Positions 35,661 through 47,743 of a DNA stretch of 64,000 bases are shown piece after piece. The notes under the pieces were generated by a model that worked only from the letters and a program-made list of their open reading frames with translations, was not told the DNA's origin and did no database searches. Position numbers and translations under genes: made by a program. Positions within the stretch are counted from its first letter, which is position 1, and each line of letters begins with the position of its first letter. The stretch comes from Anarhynchus alexandrinus (taxonomy: Eukaryota > Chordata > Aves > Charadriiformes > Charadriidae). The stretch lies in NCBI GenBank assembly GCA_008711295.1, contig VUYV01000100.1, positions 1,423,106-1,487,105 of the forward strand. Direction: 5' to 3'.

Positions 35661-37179
35661 AACTTCCTTAAATCTCTACCTTCGTGGAAAATAGAAGTAT
35701 CTTATAACCAATATAACATTTCAAAGGACAGATTTATTTTTTTTTTTTTAGTTTTCGTATTGGCCTAACTCCATCTAAAATCTGTAGAAGCATGAACTTG
35801 TACATGAACATATACGTATCTATTTTTCTGCATGTAGGTAGTCATAAATAGGCATGAAAAGTGCTTAATAAGACAAAATGGCATTTCATACCTACCATTT
35901 TCTGTGGAGCAGATTCACTGGATAGTTACAGAATCATATTTCCTTTTATTCCTACTTTGGTTGTATGAATCTTAACTACTGTGATGCCTTCAAAAGGAGT
36001 GGGAGATTCCCCACAGCCTTTCTTTTAGGCTGCTCCAAGGAGATGTGAATACGATCACAGAAGTCTCAGAATCTGATTCAGCTTCTTGAATAAGTACTCT
36101 GACCACAAGTCCAGGATATAAAAAATGAGCGACATCATCTTCCATTTTTCTTTCTACCAGTATTTGCAAAATGAGAAGTGGGGCATGTTCCACGTAGACA
36201 CAATGAATCTGAGAAACCTTTAGAGTCTTTTATTTTGCTTTTAAATGCTAGTTTATATTCTTCATGGTTTCAGATAAAAGTTTGAAAAAGGATGTCCTGA
36301 AGGATCTACCTGAGGAGAAAAATGTAACCACTTTTTATCTATTTACTGTTGTTTAATAGCAAAATTTTCAAGGACTGTCTCCTTTGTTTGGTTTGTCTGG
36401 GTTTTTTTAGTGTTCGAGTTTGGAAATGAACTAAAAATGAAAACCACTTCTTTTAGTCCTTCTCATTCTCCTCGTATTTCTAAAATTTTCTAAAACATTA
36501 AATGATGAATTTTAGAAATTTCACCTGAAGTTAAAAGTTTACAAAAACCTTTGCAATATAATTTCCTCTTATTGCGTGGCCTGCAATAACACAGATTCTT
36601 TTATGTGGATAATGATCTGTTCCCAACAAAAACACCATAATTTCTCCACAGTTGTGCCAACTTTGATTAGGACAACAGCATATCAGATAACCTGCTGCTA
36701 CAAATTATTTCTAAAAACCTGTGGTTTATAAAGACGTTACCCTTTCCTTATTCACTGAAAAATTAGGTTTAAATCCATGCAGAAAATAAAAAGCTGAAAA
36801 GCTGAATGTCACAGAGAATAATGGAATTTCAGTAATCCCAGATGGCTCATCAGGCGAAACAGATAATGAAGCGCGCTGTTGCAACGAACAGCAACTTTTG
36901 ATTTACTCGCCCACAGGAGGAAGACAATACTTCAAAATCTTTTCAGTCTGTGGATTTTTATAGAGTATTTTTAGTGTTTAGCTGGCTGAATTTGATGACC
37001 TTGAAAAATTAAAACAATTTGATTAAGGTAGGCATCACATCAAAAAATGCATATTCATCTAACCATTCAGCCCTGCTGGAAATCCTTATTTCTTGTCATG
37101 CCATAGAACTGTGTATCATTGCTTTCCCAAGTTATTCTTCCTGATTGCCATAGATTTGTCATATAGTTTTCTACACAAC
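35661..37179. other. Gene-free sequence with a possible conserved patch
   Basis: No gene was supported. A T-run lies near 35730-35750. The patch at 36800-36945 (AGATGGCTCATCAGGCGAAA, GAAGCGCGCTGTTGCAACGA) is more CpG-rich and complex than its surroundings and may be a conserved element. Confidence 0.4.
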
Positions 37180-37338
37180 TTCTCTTTCCTTTCTTGCTTG
37201 CTTTCCTGCTTTCTTGCTTTGTTTTTCTTGCTTTCTTTAGCTTTCTTTCTTTCCATTTCTTTCTTTTCCTTCCTTCCTCTCTCTCTCCCTCCTCCTATGT
37301 CTCTTCCTCTCTTCCTCTCTTTCTCTTTCTCTCTTTTT
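37180..37338 (+). repeat. CT-rich polypyrimidine tract (CTTT/TTCC/CTCT)
   Basis: About 160 bp of almost uninterrupted C and T on the plus strand, grading from CTTG/CTTT units through TTCC to CTCT and TTTCTC units. Polypyrimidine mirror-like segments of this kind can adopt triplex (H-DNA) structures. The Lys/Arg/Glu-rich minus-strand ORF and Phe/Leu/Ser-rich plus-strand ORF across it are artefacts of the repeat. Confidence 0.9.
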
Positions 37339-38782
37339 AAAGTCTGAATAAAACTGAATCCCAGCTGAGATTTTTCAAACACATCTTCACAAAATGAAAT
37401 TATTCTGACCTTTCCAGTGTCTATCCCATTTTGCAATAAAAACATGACTAAATGAGGCAACTAATATTTCAAATACGTCAAATAATTACAGTTGTCCCCC
37501 CAAAATTCTTTTTTAAAAAATCCCTGAAACTATAATCAAAGCTAGTTTTGCCAATTTATCAACATTTCCTGTATTTTAAATCATACAGAAATCATGAATC
37601 AAAGCAAGATAATTAAAAAGGGAGAAAGAAAGAAAAAAAAAAAAAAGATGGAATACACCTGCTTAGCAGAATTTATAGTTCAACTTTCTTGGCTGTACCG
37701 ATCACTTAGAACATTAATTTGTCTTTTAAAGGATTAATGTGTTTAATTAAGTTTATGAAGTAATTCCTTAAAGGCTAAGTCTGTATCTGACAGAATAATG
37801 AATTCTTTGGAAAGAAAAAAAAAAAAAGTCCAAAACATAGCTTCACCCTAAACCAGCTTTCATGGCTTTTTCACACACTAAAACCTTCTGAGTTAGTTTC
37901 AGCGTAAGAGGTGGTTCCCTCCATTATATTTGCTCTTTATTCTGTTGAGATTATGCATATAAAGAAAATAATCAATCTCCAATACTGTTCTCTGTAATTA
38001 GCAGAGTCCTCTCTAACTCCTGAAATCAGAATAAATATAGTAACTGTAAATGATAAATAAGTAACATCATCTGTTGTTGGATCCCTCACTGGTTTACTTG
38101 ACTGCCCTTTACTTTGCAAAAGTACTGATGACAATTCTTTCATGTATACAGGGAAAAGAGCTTCCTGGATGATTCTCAGCCTCTCAACAAGTGATGGGAA
38201 TAAGGAAATGCTGCTATTGATGCCTCCAAATGCTGAAAACAGCTTGACTCTTAAACATTTTGACAGCGTCTATGCTTAGATTGACCTTAATATTATAAAG
38301 CTCTAATATGTAGCAATCTCCTAAGTACAAGTCTCTTGAAAGAATTGACTTCAGGCTTAGAAGATCTTCTTTGATAGTCACACACCATTTCTGCAATGTT
38401 TTTTAAGCTGTACCTCAGGCAAATAAATTCACTGGCAATTGTCCCAATATTCTTAAGCTGATTCCCAAAGAACCAACTTCACAAGGTGTTAGAGAACCAG
38501 GTCTTCGTGTTTATGGCTTTGATTTCAGCTACCAATTAACAATGTAGACAGGGAAAAGGTAGCTTATGAGGCTTGTTATCTGAAAGCAATCTCAAAATAA
38601 GTCTTCATTTTCTGGGTACGAAAATAGTTGAAAGGAATTGAATTACCACATGTTACTAAATTAATATTCTTTTTTTGAGGTGTGGTGATCACTTAACCAC
38701 CCCATCCCAGAGCTGGAAAATAAAACAATCCTCATAACTAAAAATGATAAGTGTTGCCAATTTCATTTATTAATTTGTACTT
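37339..38782. other. Gene-free sequence
   Basis: No gene or element was recognised. A-runs occur near 37632-37646 and 37808-37822. Confidence 0.5.
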
Positions 38783-39263
38783 AGAATCATAGAATCATAG
38801 AATGGTTTAGGTTGGAAAGGACCTTGAAGATCATCGAGTTCCAACCCCCCTGCCATAGGCAGGGACACCTCCCACTAGACCAGGTTGCCCAAGGCCACGT
38901 CCAGCCTGGCCTTGAACACCTCCAGGGATGGGGCCTCAACAACCTCTCTGGGCAACCTGTTCCAGTGCCTCACCACCCTCAAAGTGAAAAACTTCTTCCT
39001 AATGTTCAATCTAAACCTGCCCTCTTCCAGTTTGAAGCCATTCCCCCTTGTCCTGTCACTACATGCCCTAGTAAAAAGTCCTTCCCCAGCTCTCCTGTAG
39101 GCCCCCTTTAGGTACTGGAAGGCCGCAATAAGATCTCCCCGGAGCCTTCTCTTCTCCAGGCTGAACAGCCCCAACTCCTTCAGCCTGTCCTCATAGGAGA
39201 GGTGCTCCAGCCCTCGGATCATCCTCGTGGCCCTCCTCTGGACACGCTCCAACAGGTCCATGT
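38783..39263 (-). mobile_element. CR1 LINE fragment of about 480 bp (antisense)
   Basis: The plus strand opens with the CR1 tail complement (AGAATCATAGAATCATAGAA, then TGGTTTAGGTTGGAAAGGAC) and runs through the 3' UTR and ORF2 C-terminal complement to AACAGGTCCATGT, where similarity stops. The element is therefore 5'-truncated on the minus strand. A TACTTA hexamer lies at the tail (38778-38783) and again 15 bp past the other end (39279-39284). It may be a target duplication with some extra 5' sequence, but six bases is weak support. The copy is nearly the same as 57819-58440 in inverted orientation. Confidence 0.95.
38875..39263 (-). pseudogene. CR1 ORF2 C-terminal remnant, open to natural stop
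   Basis: Truncated ORF2 tail of the enclosing CR1, read on the minus strand. About 129 codons stay open from the truncation point: [20 protein letters not shown], then [70 protein letters not shown] and a final [11 protein letters not shown] before the TAG at 38875-38877. The ATG-initiated ORF extends upstream into flanking host DNA to 39318. No stop or frameshift interrupts it, so the copy is young relative to others here. It lacks the endonuclease and RT domains and cannot move by itself. Confidence 0.9.
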
Positions 39264-41340
39264 TGGTCCACTTCATAATACTTACATCTAAACTTACATC
39301 CTTTTCTTCCAAGAGCATTCTGTTTGCCTGATTCTGTCATTGCTTGCCCTTGATATGTTTTGTCTTTTCTCAGTGAAGGGACGTGCATATTACTAGAGAC
39401 AACATCAATTCTTTTTCCATTGACCCGACTATGAACATATATTCAAATGATCACTCTGTCACTTCTTTTTTTGTTGAAATTTAAAAACCAGGATGAGAAC
39501 TGGAATTGCATCCTTACATATTAGAAAATTAACAGTCTTTTTCTGACAGGAGGGAATCCAGATTCTGATTGTTCAGGGTTTTTCTTTTGTTTATTTTTCA
39601 GGAAATATGATGTTTTCTTTCAAAATGGCATGAACGCTGTTGTAAAAGTCTGCCACTCCCCAAGACAAAATGGTGGATGATTGTTTTTCAAAAGAAGCGT
39701 CCAGTTTTTTTGCTGTCTTGGTAAGAAAATTAACTTATATAGTGGCAATTTACATCAGCTGGAGATAATTCCTTTGATTTTGAAAGATTAGCTCATGGAG
39801 TCAGAGTTTGGGTTTGCTTCTCATTGGCATGTTATAGTCACTAACTTACCAATATAGAGAAAAAAAATGTAATGAATAGAAAGAGTCAGTTGGTTATACT
39901 GAGATGTGCTTAAAGAGGTATCTGCTGGAATAAGTCTGGTAAAATCCTCTGCAGTGTTTACTAGTATACTGGTATGATTTCACAGTAGCACATGGGAGGT
40001 GAAGACTTCGTTTTCCTTGGGGTCTGCAAAAACTCCTAAGTGGGGAAAAAGGATGAAAAAGAAAATGGTAAATTCTAACACGTTTATTCTTTTGAATAGT
40101 CTGTTTTTAGAAACTAAGCTTTTTTCCCTCCTTTAAGTAATGTCTTTGCGAAAATAAATGCCTCACCCACATTTCCTTCAGTGTGTGCGTGTGTCTGCGT
40201 CCTTATTCATTGATCCTCTCTTTTATCTTATCTCTTGATAATTTGATCTTCTCATCATTCAGAGAGATTTAGTGTTACAGGAGGGGTTTAGAAAAAAAAT
40301 CAAGACCCTCTTCCATGTGATGTTTTAACAGAAGTCGTTATTTTGAATGTAGATATATTGTTCTCTGCTTTGAATATGTGTCCCCTCAAGATTAGCAGGC
40401 ATACAGTCCCCTATGCAAAGATTTGCTTTGAACCCAGAAAGTTTCTATCCAAAAAGTTGTAACAAAGAAGCTGTGTTGAAGATGAAATAACACATTCATC
40501 TTTTAGGTAAAACGCTTTTTCTATTCCAGTAACAGTCTCTTGAGTAGGTGCATACATATATATCAGTTTATGTTTTTCCTTCTGATCCTTAGAAGTTGCA
40601 ACACAATGACAAAGTACCTTTCCGAGACCTTTATGGTCTAGGATTGAAAATGTTTTCTCATTTTACAGCAATAGCACACACTAATCACCATCATCATCAT
40701 CACTGGGTATTTTCCACTCACCAAAAGGTTCTTTAGATATCTCCAAATGTAGCTGAGCTGTAAATATTATTGTAATAAATCTAATCCCCAAATCCCCATG
40801 CAAATATAATACAAAAGTTTGCCTTTTGAACATTTCTAAACTACCTTTAAAATCAAATACTTTTGCATGTCAGATTACTACAAGACTAATGCGAAAATGC
40901 AATTTGTTCTCACAAATGCTTTTGTCTGCATAACTTGATTGTGAAGAATTGCATCTGCAGGTTGAAAAGGTGGACCCAAGTCATTCAGATAATAATGATA
41001 TTGATCTTCATACCAATGTCTGTTGGTTTGGGGTTTTTTGTTTCTCTGTCATCATTTACAAGTGAAATGTCACACTCAAAAATATGTTTCCACAGCCACG
41101 CTTAGTCTGGTCATGTGAGCCAGTAATATGTATGTAAAATTGAAGATAGAAATGGCAAGATGATGTTTTTAACTACGATGACTTGGAAAATCATACACTG
41201 CACAAGCTACAATGAGGGTAGTGGGCATCCCCATATGTTTTGTGAAACTTAAATTAACATAAATTCCAGGTGAGGGCCAGTGAAATCCTATGATGTTGAG
41301 AAGTGATTCTATTGCTTAAACATTTAATAACTTTTAATAA
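39264..41340. other. Gene-free sequence
   Basis: No gene was supported. It contains a short CAT/ATC trinucleotide run at about 40687-40702 and otherwise unique AT-rich DNA. Confidence 0.5.
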
Positions 41341-41503
41341 CAGAATAAACTCCCTGGGGAAGTGGTGGATTTCCCATCATGGGATGCTTTTAAGATTCAG
41401 CTGGGCAGGGTGCTGGGCCATCTTGTCTAGACTGTGCTTTTGCCAAGACAGGTTGGTCCAGATGATCTTTGAGGTCCCTTCCAACCTGGTATTCTATGAT
41501 TTC
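41341..41503 (+). mobile_element. Diverged CR1 LINE fragment, 3' end
   Basis: Sense orientation, starting at the ORF2 C-terminal block (CAGAATAAACTCCCTGGGGA, AGTGGTGGATTTCCCATCAT). It continues through TTTTGCCAAGACAGGTTGGT and ends GGTCCCTTCCAACCTGGTAT TCTATGATTTC near 41503. It is the counterpart of the antisense copy at 16456-16612 and belongs to the same older subfamily. Its 5' end is truncated. Confidence 0.9.
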
Positions 41504-41650
41504 GTCATTCGTTTGCATGTATGTCTGTTGTGTTTGGCATGGTGTGCCCAAGATGTAGTTTTGGAGGTGGCAGATATGCCAGTGGAATCCTGTACATTCT
41601 GAAATATCTGAAAAGGCACTAGGTACAGGAGTTTAGGGCCCTGACTGTTC

Positions 41651-41704
41651 TGTGCGTTGTTTGTTGACTAGGTAGATTGTGTATTGTTTGTAGACTAGGT
41701 AGAT
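41651..41704 (+). repeat. 27-bp tandem duplication
   Basis: Two adjacent 27-bp units (41651-41677 and 41678-41704) sharing TTGTTTGT and GACTAGGTAGAT, with three mismatches. It is a small local duplication in unique DNA. Confidence 0.88.
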
Positions 41705-43084
41705 CTGCATCTGGAAACTCAGATATTCAAAAAGATCAACTCTATTGCATGAAAGATATTCTTATCTACACTTTTTGTGGGTCATGCTGCATTCATTATT
41801 GCAGTTCTGCCCTCTTAATTTCCTGTTAAGGCAAATTGCTGAATATACTGAAATGAGGTGGTAAAGCTGCAATGATACTAACATCCTGGAGTATGCTTCT
41901 CATAACCAAAATAGTTAAGTTTTTAAAATTTAAACTCAAAAAATAGGGCGTAAATTTTCTTAATTTCTGGAATAAAATTTATAGGCCCTGGACGTTAAAG
42001 CTAAACCCTGTAATTTATATCAAGCAAAAACTTTTTTAGTGTTCCATTCCAATGAATGGAACAAGACAGATGAGGAAAATCTCCTTTGATGACCTCAATA
42101 ATAGGTATGTTGAATCATTCAGAAGTGTCTGTAAATAGTAGATCAATCTATTAGATGTTGTTAGCTAGGATAGTACATTTATTCTTGTCACCACAAGCAT
42201 ACGTCATCATTTCTGTTTTATAGAAAGTCATATGTAAAATAGGAATATAATATATTAATGGTTTCCAAAGCAATTTACGTTTTCAGAAGCCAGTTTAGAA
42301 GTGAGCAACCATCTGGAGACCTCAGAAGCTTAAATCATAGTATTCTTTTGCTATGTTTTGTAGAACACAGTCCTGTGTTCATTCTTTTGTTTAAGAAAAT
42401 CTTTTAATACATGAAATTCAGCATAAGGAATACCAGAGGGGCTCTGAATGTTTATAAACCCTGCATTTTAGGTGAAGACTTTCACCTCTTCTCTATCTGA
42501 AGTGTCTCCACAACAACAAGGCATGTATTTCATCCAGCACGACATTAAACAGAGTTATATTATTGCTATTGAGTTATTTCATACTCTCAGTATTTGGGAA
42601 AAATAGAGGTGTCAGATAGTTGACACCTAAATCTACCTTTTCTACAGATATAGCCAATAGAAAGCAAGCTATTACATTTCAGAGAACAATTATGGGCATT
42701 TATGTTAGTACTTTCTCTGAGTTCCTCTCTGGAAAAGAATTCTAGTGGCTTCTCCATGCCTATAAATATTTGGAGTAATTAGCCATTTCTCATACTCAGC
42801 CGAGTTAGTTGATTTCAGTTACAAGGTGTGATTAGGCACTGCTGTTTCTTTGGTAATGTTTGATTAACGTGGAGCTCAGCTGGCTGATAGCAGATGATTA
42901 ATAAGAACTTACTGGAAAAAAATTGTATGCAAACCTTTTCATTGGAGTTTTTTGGGAATCTTGTAAGATTAGATACACATTAGGATATCAAATTCTACCT
43001 TCACTTGCAAGATTAACGCTTAAATTCAGTGAGATGAGTGAGATGGCATCACTCATTCTAAGCAGAGTTCCTTTTGTCCCTGTT

Positions 43085-43106
43085 GTGTGACATGTCAGTG
43101 TCACAC
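43085..43106. repeat. 8-bp inverted repeat (hairpin)
   Basis: GTGTGACA at 43085-43092 and TGTCACAC at 43099-43106 are perfect complements around a 6-nt loop. TGACA/TGTCA cores occur in it. No function is assigned. Confidence 0.7.
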
Positions 43107-46100
43107 TAGTGAAGAGTGAGACAAACACATCCTGTTACAAAAGCTGGGAGAGAAAAAGGTGGGATACAAAAGCTCCCAGTTGCTTTTTTTTTTAGTGGAA
43201 GTATGCAAAGAAAAAGAAGGAAAACAGAGCTTCTAATTGTAAACTGAAATCGCCTGAAAATACAGCTTATAGCCTGAACTCTGGCTGCTCTGGCCCTGAG
43301 GAGCTGATTGCATTCAGATCATCAGCGTTTCAGCAATGTTGGGATCAGTGTTTGAAAATGTACCACTGTCTGTTTGTGTTATGGCTATTTGACTCGTCTT
43401 TTTCATAATGAGACACTCCAATGTTTCTTCTCGTGAAAGTTTGTACTTAGTTGACCACTCTTAGCTGACCTTTCCTTGTCATTAACTTCATGAGTTCCTA
43501 ACAAGTTGCCAAAGATTTCTGAAGGTGTTTCCGACTTTTTTGAATAACATATCTAATTCAAGATAATCCACTTTATTCATTCCATTGTGCTTATCATAAC
43601 TGACAATTTTTGCGAGAAAAAGTGTGTTGCAGTCAGAGGGATCCTGCTAAAATTCCAGTCTTATTAATTATGTCATAACATCAGTAACATAATTCTCTTA
43701 TGAGCAATTGAATGTTATGTTCTCTGTTTCTAATTTGAAACATGAGCTATAACTCATCCCAGAAGTGGCAGTCATTTCAAGGCTGGGTCCAGTGATTCCT
43801 TTCTATTGTTTAATCTGTGACAGTGGGATTGTTAATCCCTATTGGAAAAAGTACTATTTATACTAATTTGCTACTATCCTTTTTTTATTATTATTTTTAT
43901 TTGAGTTTTATTAAAAAATGTGAAAAATAACCTGCAGTTGAAGATTGGATTAAATGGAGCTTCAACTTGCCGTGCCGGATGAGTTCAAACTCTTTAGTAG
44001 AACTAAGAGAATTGAGCAAAAGTAAAGACACGATACACAAAGAAACCATACCTTTAGTGCATGGTGATGGGATGTGTTTTATTTATCCTACCCTCCATAT
44101 TGCTAATATTTAAGAAATAGGAATAAAACTCTTAGAAACTTCTAGGGCTGCAGGAAAATGACAGAGTGCTGGCTAGAGGTTAAGCACCCAGAATCAGGGC
44201 AATAAACCAAACCTGCTGTTCTGACCATACAGCACAAATCAAGCCTGCTTCCATGCTCAGGAGGATCGGGAAGGTGGGTGGGGAGCTTTCCTTGCCTGCC
44301 AGGGGAACCCAGAGGGACACATCAGGCATCCTGGCTTCACCACATCAGTGCCTGTTGCAGGCTTGGTGGCACCAGTAACTGTCCTCCACTTCCTAGTGGT
44401 GAACCAATGTGCTATTCGCAATTCCAGATGTCGACTGTTCACAACTAGCACATGGGTAAAGTGAATGAACAATTCTTTTGTATCTCCTTTTGTCTGAAAA
44501 ATGAGTTTAACACTACTATCTTGATTTTTACTCAGCTGTTGGAGAATGATGATGTGCTTTCCTGTTCATCAGCATCCCAAAACTGCACTCAGCACTGACT
44601 TTTCACAATTGAAAAATCTGTCCTAAATTTTAAATCCATCCCTGGAAATGATGACAGATATCTGAAGGGCTATCATTATTCCTTGGTCATGTTGCCTACA
44701 TTCCCTTATTTGAAGAACTTTTCTGAAGGGAGTTGGAAATAAGTGCAGAATAAAAGTTCAGATGACGCTGTGGAGTTCCAGAGATAAATATTGCAGAGCC
44801 CCAAAAGCAGAATGTGTCCCTTAGTGTTAGCCCTCCATTTTTTTAACATCTCAGGTAATAATTTGAACAAGTGCTACCGTAGTCATCTCCATTTTTGTCT
44901 TTGATTATGGAGTCCAGTAAAACACACATTGTAGCATTTTACTGAGGTATTAGGAAAGCAGCTTAAATTTCCAACCTAATGATAGATTCTGTTCATCATC
45001 TTTGATGTGGGACAGGGTGTCTGGCTGTGCCTTTGTCAACTGGGGTCACCTGGCAGGGTCCACACCTGTTTGTAGGCACGCTGAAAGGTTCCCTAGGGAC
45101 GGGAAGCCAACATTCAGAGGAGAGCACCCTGGAAATCTCCAGCATATTCTGACCTCAGAATGTGATTAAACCAAAAGAAAGGGGAAAAAAAATAAGTTCT
45201 GTGTGGGCTATTAATGAAAAAGCAGCAAAGCTTTCTAAAATCTGGAGGGAGATTCAGTGAAATGCAGACCTAATGCCTGTGGAAGGACATGCTCAAGTTA
45301 GGAAACAAGCTGTCGTCTGAAATATCTGCTCTAAACAGATCCACTTACTTGAGTGTATCTGAGTCTTCAGCCCTGCCAAGGGCTACTGTGATAGCAGTTC
45401 TGATGTCAGATAGCTTAGTGCCAATATTTAGAAGGCAGATATAAAGAGGTGGTTGGATCTTAAAGATTACCTGCATTATGGGAACTATCTGATAATTTCC
45501 CAAGAGTGTCTGGACCATGAAAACCGAAATCCCGACTCATTGGTTTTAGGACTTCATTTCCTGTCAGGGTTGGTAAAAACTCACAGCAAAAGTCAGTGGA
45601 TACTCACACTGACTTTGCCCACCCTTTCTTCAAAGTCTGAATAAAAGATTTCAATATCTAAGACTATCAGTTCCCGTCTCTATGTTCACTAATTATAGGA
45701 AACAAACATCATAAAGATATTAACTTTTAAGACACTGGGGTTTATATCACTAAAAGACACAGTTCAAAGCTGGACATTCTCTTTCTCACTGCCTTTTTTT
45801 TTTTAATGTCCCAGTCCTCTCACCCCATAAAAGATTTGTTAAAGGAGACCCTTGTTCTGACTAAACATTAAAGAAAGAAAAGTCTCCTTCACTTACATGT
45901 GCAAATCTTTATCTCCATCTGTTTCTTATTCCGTGTTTCAGGCCCATCTGTCTTCTTTATGATGTAGATGCTCTTTCTCATAACACTATCAATGTGGTAA
46001 CTATGTTCATTTTTTTAATCATCTGGGAAATGTTTTTCCTGGAGTTTTTTATTTTTTATATTTTCATCTGTTTCTCAAAGGCTTATCTTAAAATCTTGGA

Positions 46101-46920
46101 AAGGTCATTTAACTCACAGATACTCTGTTGTCCTCTTAATTCTTCCAGAGAAGCTTCATTAGGGAAGAAAACAGAAATCTGCTCCACAGGTCCTTGTGGT
46201 AACATCAGAACAGGAATGGACAATAGGTCACTTAATAGGTCGAGACTTAATATCAAGTGGAAGGTTTTCAAGTTTTGCAGTACTGCCTATTGTCCTGCCT
46301 CCCACACCTACCCCTTACCAATACCCTCTTTTGCAGAAGCTCTGCAGATAACTTTACAGCATTTAAACAAACAAACAAATAGAAAGAATACTCCTTTTAT
46401 AGTGTTACAAAATAGAGGAAGAATGTAAAAATTTAGAGAATAAAATCAATTTTTCCATTAGAGTCAGAATTTATAGATTCGTATAGTAATTTCTATAGAA
46501 CAATATTGCATAAATCCTTACTTTATTTGTGGGGTGGGTGGGATTTTCCTTTAAAATTAAGGGGAAGAAGCTGAGGCAAGATAGAAAGACAGTGAGAAAT
46601 GGATTTCATCCTGGTCCACTGAGTTCATTGACTTTACCTCAGGAAAACATACTTTATGTGGTGCAAGATGATAGTCATTTAACAGAGGCCTGGATAAAAC
46701 AGTATTATATTTCAAGATTATTTCCTATAGCTCATCATAGTGCCCCTTAGCACCACCTGTTTCCCCAGTGCAAATGTATGTAATACTTTTTGGCTCATTG
46801 GGGTCATTAAATGTTTTGCTTCCAGGAGTCTGAACACTGACACTGATTCTATGTAATGAGGTTGATATGGAGAAAAGCTAAAACTGAGCTGAAATGATGC
46901 TATAGCAGAAAGGAACAGAA

Positions 46921-46988
46921 ATTCCTTTATTTAGAGGCTATTTTTTGTCTTATAATTCCTTTATTTAAAGGCTATTTTTTGTCTTATT
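46921..46988 (+). repeat. 34-bp tandem duplication
   Basis: The unit ATTCCTTTATTTAGAGGCTA (continuing TTTTTTGTCTTATA) at 46921-46954 is repeated immediately at 46955-46988. There is one internal difference (AGAGG to AAAGG) and one at the last base. The near-identity indicates a recent local duplication. Confidence 0.92.
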
Positions 46989-47710
46989 ACTGACATGTTA
47001 AAATGTCGATAAGGACATAAGAAAATCTCAGCAAAAGCTTGCATACACTGATCATATCGATGCAGAATGGATACTATTGTTATTATGGCATTTGCTAAAA
47101 TGAGGACACCCATATTTCTAAACGACAGAGTTTATTTAATTGGAAACAGATAATTGAATCTCTCTTCCTGTTAATGCATGGAAAACATGGTTAAGATAGC
47201 ATCTGACTTGCTTATATCAAAAATAGTAAATAGATTTTCCCTAGCCTGACAAATACATGTTTCTGGTGTAGAAGTATTGCATAGTTAACTTTTTGTGATA
47301 TTAGAGTGTTTTTAAATGAACAAAGTTTTCCCATGGAGAATTCCATGCTATAGTCATAGCTGTGTCACAACTAAGCTATAGTTAGTCATGACTAAGCTAT
47401 TAGGCTGTGGTATTGATATGTTTAATTTCATTATTTTGCTGTCTTTTTGCAATGGATTGTTCAGATACATTATTCAATAGCTTATTTCTTAAACCACCTC
47501 TGAGATGAAGGGAACCCTGAGTATACATAAGCCTATCCTGGTACACTTAGAAATCCTTTGGGCAGTGCATTATCAGCTCTTTCTTATCTCTGTAGGAATC
47601 AACATATAGTTCTGTGATTTAGGCTACTGAAAATTTATAGTGTTGAGAATACAGAATTTTAGTTGGCTTTACCCTCAGATTACTGCTTGGAACAACGATT
47701 TTATAGTGAC

Positions 47711-47743
47711 TTATTTATTTGTTTGTTTATTTATTTATTTTTA
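47711..47743 (+). repeat. (TTTA)n/(TTTG)n microsatellite
   Basis: Tetranucleotide units TTAT/TTTG in about 33 bp. It is a simple repeat that is likely to vary in length. Confidence 0.85.

Larger units (their letters stand above)
41504..46920. other. Gene-free sequence
   Basis: About 5.4 kb without a supported gene. It holds the 27-bp tandem duplication at 41651, a hairpin at 43085-43106, and GC-richer patches at 44240-44410 and 45000-45130. The 71-codon minus-strand ORF at 44257-44472 has no recognisable domain. The 144-codon plus-strand ORF at 45994-46428 is hydrophobic at its start but also matches nothing I know. Confidence 0.45.

Noticed and set aside
37093..37460. 84- and 114-codon ORFs, one Lys/Arg/Glu-rich
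   Set aside because: They are driven by the CT-rich simple repeat; overlapping on opposite strands with no domain.
38812..39111. 99-codon plus-strand ORF (also at 58106-58405 on the minus strand)
   Set aside because: It is the antisense of CR1 ORF2 and its 3' UTR, which explains why the same peptide appears at two sites.
45994..46428. 144-codon ORF with a hydrophobic N-terminal stretch
   Set aside because: The hydrophobic part comes from T-rich sequence (TTTTTTATTTTTTATATTTT-like); the remainder matches no family I recognise and an opposite-strand ORF overlaps.
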